From: Lentinula raphanica
Lineage: Eukaryota > Basidiomycota > Agaricomycetes > Agaricales > Omphalotaceae
NCBI GenBank assembly: GCA_027919835.1
Contig: JANVFP010000015.1
Coordinates: forward strand, 930,001-994,000
Length of the DNA stretch: 64,000 nt
Direction of reading: 5' to 3'
Within the stretch, counting starts at the first letter, position 1. Every line of letters begins with the position of its first letter. This document shows positions 22,190 to 31,067 of the stretch, one piece after another. The translations under genes and the position numbers were made by a program. Under the pieces are notes generated by a model. It had not been told where the DNA came from and made no database searches. It worked only from the letters and a program-made list of their open reading frames with translations.

Positions 22190-23170
22190 TATGTCCTATG
22201 TCTGTGGATGGAATGCTATTTTCAAGTTTTTCAAGATGAGAAAAGGGAGAAGAGAAAAGGAAAGAAGGAAGAGATTACCCAAGTGACTGCACACCATATA
22301 CAGGTTGTTCAAAATGGCACAATGAGTCCGAACGGCTTTTAATTGAGCATTACGAGAAATTTTCAAGTTTTCAAGTTCGCAGGGCACAGATCTTGAAAGT
22401 GTCCTATGTCTCGAAAGGGTATGTGGGAGATTTCTTCCTTGTTCAGACATAGGACTTTTTCAAGATGAGGCATAGAATTCACGTTTCATGAGCGCTTACA
22501 GGCGCCTACTACCAGCTCTTGCAGCATTCGAAAATTTGTTGCAAAAAGCCTATGGTTCAATGATGTTTGGGACATAGCCAGCAAATTGTCAGAGCCCAAC
22601 ACTCATGTTCTCCTCATTTTTCATTCAAAATGTTGAATTTCTCTCTATATTCAAATCAGTTTTGAGTACTTACTGAGTCCTGACTGCAACCTCAAGAACA
22701 CACGCTCTTTTGAACCCCGTACACACTCAGCTATCACATAGGTGTTAAATACAGGCTCTGAGACACACTGGTCAATCTCTTGAGGCAAGAAAAAGTTTCC
22801 CAGATCCACGCACTCATTTCTGCACTTGAGGTCACCAAAATGAGAGATATACTGTCGCAAGTTTTGAGAATGAAGGGGCATCTATGCCAAGTCCACGCAG
22901 TGCTTTAAACTACTTCCTGAATCCTCCCCTACTATCTCATTATTAGCATTGAGGTGCCAGCGCCGTCAGGAGCTTGACTTGTATGTATGTGCCATGTGGT
23001 TCAGTGGTTTCGGGCACTGCTGGCCTTCTGAATTAAGTAGCGCAGTTGGGTAAAGATTGTCGGTGGGTTCAAACAGAAAGGAGCTGCATCGCGTACTAAT
23101 AGAACTACTACGTTCAACCCGCTGGGTGGATTTACTGTTCCTCTGATAAGATGTCATTAGTCATACAGAT
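22190..23170. mobile_element. Composite insertion between kinase A' and its divergent partner
   Basis: The divergent promoter is 400 bp at copy A but about 1555 bp here, and the extra sequence has no counterpart. It contains oppositely oriented copies of gtcctatgtc/gacataggac near 22192, 22400 and 22448, each close to a ttttcaagatgag stretch. It also holds a minus-strand open frame at 22651-22881 (Cys-rich, HFGDLKCRNECVDLG) that looks like a fragment of a larger protein, and a tRNA-like head at about 22991-23085. I read it as nested relics of small mobile elements. Exact boundaries are not determined. Confidence 0.4.
22991..23085 (+). repeat. Possible tRNA-derived SINE head
   Basis: The sequence tgtggttcagtggtttcggg resembles a Pol III A box and gtgggttcaaacag about 70 bases later resembles a B box. 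No cloverleaf with a paired acceptor stem is apparent, so this is not called a tRNA gene. Confidence 0.35.
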
Positions 23171-23453
23171 TAAAGCTAAACAGGAAAGGTCAAAGCATCT
23201 TATCTGTGGCTGTGGGGCCTATGTCCCTATATGGACATGGCCATCCACGGGCATGAGACACGAGCCCTAATTTCTGGGCCGAATTGACCAATTTCGGTTG
23301 ATATTCGCAAGTATCTCTTCCTAGACGACCGACCAGGCTAATTCACAATGCTCATTGTTCATCCGATGAGGTTCGAACTCTTCAAGACCTTTTGCTTTGT
23401 ATTATTGCAATGAAAAAGGATCAACAAAGAATCTACAAAGATCACTGATCAGC

Positions 23454-23460
23454 TATAAAA
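23454..23460 (+). promoter_or_regulatory. TATA box of gene A' (plus strand)
   Basis: TATAAAA lies 111 bases before the ATG at 23571, the same spacing as the TATAAA before the copy at 5174. Confidence 0.55.
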
Positions 23461-23570
23461 GACGTGTGCAAGCTCAAGGCTCAGGCAGTCTGTCCTTTTA
23501 TCCGGATCCCTCGTTCCTAACCACAGTCCTGCACACCCTCATCAATCAACACCCTTCAACACCGTCAACA

Positions 23571-25273
23571 ATGGCGATCACTGGCCTCGAAGTTCCTGCT
23601 ATAATTGCTGTGGCTCGCCTATTGAAATCTAAGTTACAGTCTCATTTACAGAGCACGGCTGAACTTCACGAACACGCAACCGCAATCTTGAACGACCGGA
23701 CTTTGCTCGCACTACTTCAAAAACTCTACGAGTTGAATACCGAAATGGCCGCCCGAAATTCTAAACGATACGAACGGTGAGCATGGGTACTATGTGTATT
23801 GAAGTTGACAACGCATTGAATAAACACTCGTACGCAGGGCGCGGGAGTTATGTGAATCTATCGAAACATACCAGGGTGCACGGAATACCCTAACCCGTTA
23901 CAAGAAGGCACGCGATGGATATCTTCTAGCTATCGAATATGAAGCTCATGTCGAGGTGTGAATTGCCTAACTGAATCACAAAACCGGCTCACTTACGGCC
24001 AGCTAGAAAAATACAGCTGATGCTCTACAAAAGGCCTTGAAGGAGGAGAATCTGAGGGTGGGTTTTACTAACAGCCTTCGATGTAGGCTATATACTCTCT
24101 AACCATTGCTGACATCGAAAGAAGAGAAAACTCAGGGCCCGCAAGCACAAGACTGAGCAGTCGGAGACAAGAGCACAAAATGAAATTCGGACTAATGTCA
24201 GCGTTCAATCGGTTCTCTTGCCTCATTGATGGGCCTCCCTCTAACTCACTGATAGCAGACGTCTGCACAGGAAACATCCTACCCGTCGACCGGTCGTTCG
24301 AGTTCTGTGAAAATCAGCGATCATGTTCGTTCGTTCACCTTACTAACTCACTAACAATAGTATATTACTCACGTCGAATCAGGATCACTTGAATTCAAAA
24401 GAGAGAGAAGCGCAATCCCAGCAACAACAGCACGCTGCTGCGAAACCCTCGGGCCATCTTCATCGAAGTTTTTCTTTTGGCATCCATTCTCATGACCGAG
24501 TGAGTCCTTCGGCTACTGATATCTGCAGACAAGACATTAATCGCAGAGTCTCTTGAAAGGGCACACCTGAAAATCCTATAATGTTTCTCTCAGTACGCGG
24601 TCTTTTGTGATATCGATACTGCTTCAGAAAGTGACCACTTGGCTTCGACCAGGCTGATTGTCTACCCGACCGGATACCAGAAGGTATCATATATGGGACC
24701 ATTGTGATCGGAGGAGTAAGGTCTATTTGCTACCAGACGCTCAACCAGAAAACCTCAAACCCTTCTATGTAGAAATCCAATCTGGGCTCTGTTAACGTAG
24801 GCCAGGAAAACTCTCGAGAACAGGTAGCTTCCCAGAGATCTCCAGTCGAGGATCACGACATATCCGAGGGATCTCAACACATAAAGGTATGGATCTCGAT
24901 ACCAGAATCACTCTTTTATAGACCCATTTTGCAACAGAATGAAGAACCCGAGAGTTCTTATGGCAAAAGAGGCAGCAACAGTCATGATACATCAGACTCA
25001 AAGGACGTGGCCGAAGCTGCACGCGTTGTTGTCACAGCGATAACAACCTACGATGATGAAGACGACGACGACAGAGCCATAAGTATCGCAACTTCATTCA
25101 CCTTCGATCTCGACAGTGAAGGAAACAACGGCAAAGGCCTCAGCAACGATGAAAACTATGATTCAGATGAGGACGAGGACTCTGAGGTTAACGAGAGTGA
25201 CTATGAAAGCTTTGAGAGCGAGGATGATGAGAACAAACGCGAAGAGGCTGTTGACGATGACCTCGAGGCTTGA
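23571..25273 (+). CDS. Helical protein with acidic C-terminus, unknown function (copy A')
   Basis: This is the paralogue of the 5174-6904 gene with matching exon order. Exon 1 encodes MAITGLEVPAIIAVARLLK and a heptad-rich helix. The next exon (about 23840-23956) encodes the ARELCES...RYKKARDGY...AIEYEAHVE block. A short exon then encodes NTADALQKALKEENLR. Later exons encode KERE..QSQQQQHAAAKPSGHLHRS, an EQVASQRSPVEDHD segment and the acidic end ...EAVDDDLEA. The acidic tail has diverged in repeat number from copy A while DTSDSKDVAEAARVVVTAIT is almost unchanged, so that segment may be functional. Splicing between 24160 and 24780 is uncertain. No family recognised. Confidence 0.6.
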
Positions 25274-25902
25274 TAAGGATGCACCGAGGACTCGGGATAC
25301 TGCCAGTGTTCGAGGCCTAGTCGGATTTTTTGCTCATACACTTTGCAAGGGAGTCGAGCTGTACTTCTTTAGAGGAATATGTACTATACTTACAGTAGTA
25401 CCCAAAGCGTATTTATTAACTTTAATGAACTATGTACTACACTCTCAGTCCTCCGGGAACCGCCCCATGTAGTACTAAGTTTTTCCAAAATACATATACT
25501 GACGGTAAATACTCATAGAACACCGTTTTCACCAAGAGCAGCATAGTACCCGGATAGAAATCATTTCCTGTAGTGATAGAATTTCTTCCCCCCTTCTCTA
25601 GTCATGGAAGGCAATTGTTTGGAAAATACGAATTGACCTTTGACGTGATGATCCTGCCTCGAATTCAACAGTGCGAAGTCTCCCGAGACATTCTTGAAGA
25701 AAACCGGATACTCATGGAAATTTAATGAAGACAACAACTTTGAACGGAGAGAGGGACTGCTCCCTTTCGGAGTGTGAAAGTTGCACGCTACTCAAACTCC
25801 CCTGTGTTGTGGACAAAGCGAGGGTGTTACACACACAAACAATTTCAAAACTCATACAACAGTATGCCGAGATTCAAGACGATATATCTCCTCTCAACTG
25901 GG
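25274..25902. other. Intergenic, no gene seen
   Basis: Only short frames. The first ~170 bases (tatgtactacactctcag) resemble the region after the A gene, closing the duplicated block. Confidence 0.5.
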
Positions 25903-26404
25903 CTACGAGAGCGTTATGGTCTCATACTCTACACTCATAGCCGGAGAACCCTGGAATTAGATTGTCAGTTGAGTTCGAGTTTCCCATGGAGTAAGTAGTT
26001 CGTCCTCACCCCATACGCAGTGTAATCCTCGATGACAGTCAATTGGAACTCGCCGGTATGCGAGGAGGATGCCACGAATTCCGGAGTGAGTTGGGCATAA
26101 TAAGTTGGTCCTTGTTCACCTACGCCGTTCGAAGCAGGTGCGAGGTTTTTTGTCAAGACAATGCCTTCTAAATTTCCTCCTAAGAGGACAGAGACTGATT
26201 GACTCGACTCCTTGAAGTACCGGCCAGAGACCCATGTAAAATTGAAAGTCTAATGGAATTCCATAGTCACGATGAAGCTGTTCCTTGAGTATTTCGAATG
26301 ACACACACCCCGCTCGATGATATAGTTGAACCGTTAGTAGGTGAGATAAAAGTTCCGGCAGAGACGCACGCGGCGGTTGCAAGAAGGACAGCAAATAATT
26401 TCAT
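25903..26404 (-). CDS. Small secreted protein, Kre9/KNH-like beta-sandwich candidate
   Basis: Three exons (26404-26309, 26249-26010, 25950-25903), all phase 0, with two 59 nt introns, give 127 aa. The N-terminus is a signal peptide (MKLFAVLLATAACVSA) followed by GTFISPTNGSTISSSG, the typical start of fungal secreted N-terminal domains related to Kre9/Knh1. Then come FNFTWVSGRYF, a SVSVLLGGNLEGI strand pair and GEFQLTVIEDYTAYG, ending MSVEYETITLS. Splicing is well supported because unspliced frames end prematurely. It likely acts in or outside the cell wall. The family assignment rests on overall pattern only. The retrotransposon begins 130 bp upstream of its start codon, which may have displaced its promoter. 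Confidence 0.65.
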
Positions 26405-26534
26405 GGTAGTAGGATGTTCGATTTGTGAAAGAGGGGGGCAGACTTCATGTCGTCAACTTCCAGTCCTTTATACTTGCGGTCATTTCATCCCACCTTGTTA
26501 CCGAGCACCGCCTTGTCATTTGGTTCGTTTGCGC

Positions 26535-26701
26535 CATTTCGAGTTTCCTTCACTCAACGAGATTCTGGCAATGACAAATCTAGTTTATTAACATGAGGTT
26601 CTAATAGTTGGTGATGGGATAGCGCTAGCGGAAAGTAAATTTCTGCGACAACCGAAATTCACTAACCAAGCTGGGGGTCGGAAAGTCAGTTACGAATAAC
26701 C
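26535..26701 (-). repeat. Split direct repeat B2
   Basis: 167 bp copy of B1 forming the 3' terminus of the element on the minus strand. Confidence 0.9.
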
Positions 26702-26766
26702 TGACTTCCGCAACTATCAGTATACTCATGTTAATCCACTTACTTGTCAAAGGGAGGGTCGGTGGG

Positions 26767-26960
26767 TCCAAATTTGATGATATTTCGTTGATATAGCGAG
26801 CTCTTCTACTGAAGAGCGTTCGAAATGAAGTTTCTGAAGTTTGAGCGATTTGAGTACACGAGAGTAGCTTAAGAAGTACGAAGCGTCATAAGCGCTCATC
26901 TACGTTCAAATTCCCACAAACTCGAAACCACAGATTCCTACGTTCCTCGTAATCCTCACA
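26767..26960 (-). repeat. Split direct repeat A2
   Basis: 194 bp internal copy of A1. It overlaps B1 by the two bases CA at 26959-26960. Confidence 0.9.
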
Positions 26961-27125
26961 TTTCGAGTTTCCTTCACTCAACGAGATTCTGGCAATGACA
27001 AATCTAGTTTATTAACATGAGGTTCTAATAGTTGGTGATGGGATAGCGCTAGCGGAAAGTAAATTTCTGCGACAACCGAAATTCACTAACCAAGCTGGGG
27101 GTCGGAAAGTCAGTTACGAATAACC
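26959..27125 (-). repeat. Split direct repeat B1
   Basis: 167 bp, matching 26535-26701. It lies just after the recombinase ORF and is fused to A2. Confidence 0.9.
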
Positions 27126-27552
27126 CAAACCCCAAGCCTAGCGCATCGTTACTGAATAACGAACCCCAACGCTTGCAAGCAAGGCGAAGGAGGACTCCCA
27201 CTCCGTTCATCTTCTTCACCTAATCCGCTCCGTTCATCTTCTTCACCTAATCCGCAAAATATGTTCGGCTTGGTCCCCAACGTGAATCGTAGCAAGTTGA
27301 TCCAAATTCCTCCAGTACCGAAGAAATGCATCTGACTTCCACCTTCCCAAAGCCTTCACCACGTCCGGCGCGACACCTGCAAGTAGATAGTGCGTGGTTC
27401 CTCCGATTCTAAAACAATGGCCGGTGATCCTCGGAATCCCATGGGTCCCCCAGGTCTCGTTACACGTCTTCAAGAAAGTTGACCTCGATAGAACCACCAT
27501 ACCGCCATCCTTGTTCCTATAAGCAAATAATGGATCGTTTGGACCAAGTCTG

Positions 27553-27609
27553 CATCAGGAAAAATATTCCCATCTCTAGAGTCCCTAGAGATACCCCCCA
27601 ATTCCTAGG
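27553..27609 (+). repeat. Miniature element left inverted repeat
   Basis: 57 bp, pairing with 27778-27834. Confidence 0.85.
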
Positions 27610-27777
27610 CTGCTCAGAGATTTTTGTGAGCTTTGAAAGATCAAAAAACATCCTAGAGATCCTGAAAGATCCTGAAAGCATCTGAAAGCACCAGAAAGCA
27701 CCAGAAAGCACTAGAAAGCACCCAGAGAATTTTTAGAAGCCTCAAAGAACTCAGATACTCTAGGCTCTCTGAGACTA

Positions 27778-27834
27778 CCTAGGAATTGGGGGGTATCTCT
27801 GGGGACTCTAGAGATGAGAATATTTTTCCTGATG
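27778..27834 (-). repeat. Miniature element right inverted repeat
   Basis: 57 bp, pairing with 27553-27609. Confidence 0.85.
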
Positions 27835-28868
27835 TGTTTGCAGCAATATGCCTCCTCAATGCTCGGACTGGGTCGACTTCCATCCCATTCGGTGATATCA
27901 CCACCTTCTCTCCTCGAACCTGCTGGGTCTTGGTTTTTGGAAGATGAAGAGTTCGTGTCCCATTCCCGTTCGGTTCAGTGAGATCTTGAATGCGTGGAAG
28001 GGACCTAGGATATGAGTCGACGGCTGAGGAATGGGGAAGGGCCTCGATGGCTCTCATCTGACCAAAGAACAATAGAACTGCCGCCGCATTCCTGCAGTGA
28101 CGAAAACCTTCTTCCCCTTCTTGATCCTGGAAGAGAATCCTCAGGTATTCCACCTTGACTGGCGAGCGCTCCTCCTGAACTGAAGAGACCGGGGTATGCC
28201 TGTTCACGCCCTTGAGAACCTGATCTAAACGCGGTCCACCTTTCCAAGCCAAACCCTTCCTTATCACCCATTTCTTCACCGCCGAGACGTATGTGCGAGC
28301 GGTTGCGCCTGCCACCTTTCCTGCGAATGAAACGGCAAATTCGCATACCAACTGCTCGGAAGGTGGAGACACATCTTCAGGCTTCAAACCCCGTCTGGCC
28401 GCGAAGAGCAAAAAGATGTCCACTTGGCGGTGCTGTCGGATCTGAGTTTCGACGGTCACCGAATCTTGCATCATGTCTTGTACGCGTTGGGCGAGATCAA
28501 CGTTATCCACTCCATCGCCTAGTTGGTTGTTAGGGTTGTTGAAATCATTGTCGTTAGTAGTGAGCGAGTGACGATATGGAGGCATGGTTGCCAGAGATAG
28601 TGGATGTAGCAGATGAAGAGGTCTTGTCATAATACGTAATCTCTTTAATGGAAAAACCAAACATGGAACAAACAAGCCCAACCAAGCCTGGAATCTCACT
28701 GTTCACCGAAGCCCTATTGCATTGAATGCCACCCAAATTATACTGTACAACTGACCGGTACTGTCCAAAATGAAATTACACTATTACAATTGCCAATCTA
28801 ATAACCTGACTCATTTCGACTGAATCTACTAAGTCGTCCGATGTCAAAAACTGTCCAAGTCCGAATAT

Positions 28869-31067
28869 CTAATGTGACCTCTGTACTCTCGCGTCCTGAG
28901 GCCTCTTTAATCTCGCGTCCTGGGGAGTAACCGAAGGATGAAGCAGGTGCTTCAGATGCAACGGAATAGCCGGGGGGTGATGATAGAGCTTATTCTTCGA
29001 CGGAAACTGTCCTCTCGAAGGTCCATCTGCTGGGTTATCATGCGTCGAAATCCACACACACTCGACCCAAATAGTGTGTGTCTGCATCAAACCTATTATC
29101 TTCCCAAGAATGAAATTCTGCTCTGAACCCCGAGAACAGCTCTTCTTCAGGGCTCCCACGACGCCCATATTATCTGATCGGATGATGACCTTCACGTTGG
29201 ACATGTTCGACGCCACCAACGTCCGGATACACATCTCAACAGCGACCATCTCCCCCCAACCAATACCTCTCTCGTTGTTTGGGCCCTGCCAGCCCCGCTT
29301 GTACTCCCAGGCCAGCCAACGGCCGTTCAGAATCAGTCCTATACCCCATCCCGTGGACGCATCCACGAACAACTTCACCCACTCGTCCACCGGAGGGGGG
29401 GAAAGAATCTTCATCCCGCAGAACTCCGCCTCCAACTGTTCACGCCACCATAATAGGTCATGCCGAACCGCATCTGTGACTCGATGCTTCACAAATGGCC
29501 GTGAAACGTCCCGGAAACTCGAGCGAAACCTGTAAAGTGAAACCAGATGCACACGTCCTGCTGGAAGGACGAGGCACATGTGGTTGAAGGTCCCGACCAA
29601 TTTATCCACTTCGTCACGACTCTTGAACACCAGGCCCTCCTCCAGCCATGCCTTCAACTTCTCTAAATATTTCGTCTTCTTTTCCTGGGGCAGCTCCACC
29701 GTCTTCATGATCAGATCCCACCAAAAACCAATGTACTTGAAGGCTGTTGCGAAATCCACGAATTTGTGCAAAGCCCACGGCCAACCTAAAACTGCGGCAA
29801 CTTCCCATATCAGAGACGCGTCGTACGAATAACGCCAGGCACCATTCTCGTCGATGCCGACTGGAAAGCGAAGGAAGACAAAGTCATCGACCCATTTAAG
29901 CAGAGCTTCAACTCCTTTGTGCTTTAAGATCCACGCCATAACGTCGGCCACCCGACCCCATACGCCGGGGGCAGACCTGACCCCAAAGTTCAACGCCAGA
30001 TCTAAGTGGACCTTGCCGTCTAGGAAAAGTGCCACAAATTTGCGAACCTCCGGTCGAAGAGGCAGGTTCCTAAAAGCTGCGTCTACGTCAAAAACTGCAG
30101 CCTGGGTGCCTGAAGTCCTTGGGTTAGCTCACTCCCAAAATCACTAGGAAGCGTTCACACCTGGGGGAGCCTCAGCAACCATCAAAAAGGCATCCGAGAA
30201 TGTGCCCCAGTCGCATGGAAAATCGTCCGAGTCTATTAGCGAGTTCACTGAAATCCTCGATGGATCCAAAAATGTATCGTCCCCCACCTGGACGGACGCA
30301 TCCTCGAGCGTAACCGGGAAATGTTTGTCGGGATAAGAATGATTAATAATGATACGGAACTTCCCCGGCCGTTGCTCTATCACAGCCATCGGAGACGTCC
30401 TGAATGGACCAATTGACCGCTCCAACTCCACTGGGTCAAGAGGCGGAGAGATCCTCCCCAGACTGATCTCCTCCTTGAACTTCTCCCTGACCACAGCAGC
30501 CTTGGCCTCAGTCTTGAAATGATTGGGAGGAATAAATGTGTGCAAAATAGAAAGGCGATCAACGCCAATGTCAAACCCATTCGCGATGCCTTCCGGAACA
30601 TCACCGAACTGGTCGAGGACCCCAGCCTCTCCCAGCACCCTCACCCACTCCTCTGCTCTCAGACGAGTGGTGATGGGAAAGTCCACCCTAAGCATGGGTT
30701 TGGGAGGTGTGCTGCGCCGAACCGCAGATACCACACCGGTGTTCTCCCTTCTGACAGGGCTTGAAGTCGCACCCCTTGGTGCCATTCCACGAGAAACAAA
30801 CTCGCTTCCCGGCCGAATCACGGTAGATACCTTCGCTGTCTCTCTTGAGGTAATCAGAGGAGGTTGCCTGGTGTCTCCGGCTGTCATGGTCCGGCTGGCC
30901 ACAGACGATACAGCGAAAGGATCTCGATCCACCCCCACGATCCTGAAAGCCTCGACCCCCCCTGGAACCATGATGAAAGGAGCCACGATAAGATGAATGA
31001 GACGAGCCTTCTCCAGCCCCACCATAGCCAGAGTGGGAAGATGCGCCGTGACCCGAAAAACCGCCAC
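28869..31067 (-). CDS. Reverse transcriptase-RNase H polyprotein of the YR retrotransposon
   Basis: The frame runs 31067-30161, then a 51 nt intron (30160-30110), then 30109-28869. Without splicing it stops after PPGVNAS. With splicing it reads APPGTQAAVFDVDAAFRN, rebuilding RT motif A. Downstream are motif B (LNFGVRSAPGVWGRVADV), motif C WVDDFVFL and an RNase H-like region with FVDASTGWGIG, GEMVAVEMCIR and IIRSDNMGVVGAL. NPADGPSRG is typical of DIRS-order elements. The 5' part (31067 to about 30690) overlaps the end of the gag-like frame in another phase and is probably not translated independently. Expression would need frameshifting, readthrough or re-initiation. No lesion is seen in the catalytic parts. 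Confidence 0.85.

Larger units (their letters stand above)
27553..27834. mobile_element. Miniature inverted-repeat element (282 bp) inside the recombinase
   Basis: The 57 bp ends are inverted repeats with two mismatches, beginning CATCAGGAAAAATATTC and reaching CCCCCCAATTCCTAGG. Direct TG on both sides is a 2 bp target duplication, and removing it restores the recombinase frame exactly. The middle (about 27665-27722) is a degenerate tandem array of GAAAGCACCA-like units. There is no coding capacity, so it needs a partner transposase. The end hexamer CATCAG is shared with the 12877-15442 element. Confidence 0.85.
27243..28699 (-). pseudogene. Tyrosine recombinase of the retrotransposon, interrupted by a miniature element
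   Basis: Two open segments, 28699-27835 and 27552-27243, form one recombinase if the 282 bp insert and its 2 bp duplication are removed. The frame then continues AAN-RLG-PNDPLFAYRNKDGG. The N-terminal part has a SAM-like helical core (QLVCEFAVSFAGKV). Catalytic residues are visible: the first Arg in FFGQMRAIEAL, Lys in LPKTKTQQVRGEK, the HCFRIGG box (H-x-x-R), GRWKSD, and Tyr in LRYWRNL. All six expected elements are present, so the enzyme was active before the insertion. As it stands the frame ends at a stop inside the insert (27779-27781), leaving out HxxR and Tyr. The likely start is MPPYRHSL at about 28586. Confidence 0.85.

Noticed and set aside
22991..23085. A tRNA gene
   Set aside because: A- and B-box-like sequences exist, but acceptor, D and anticodon stems do not pair, so it is at most a tRNA-derived repeat.
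26535..27125. LTR retrotransposon with two long terminal repeats
   Set aside because: The repeats are split (A1...B1A2...B2), no integrase is present and a tyrosine recombinase is, so it is not an LTR element.
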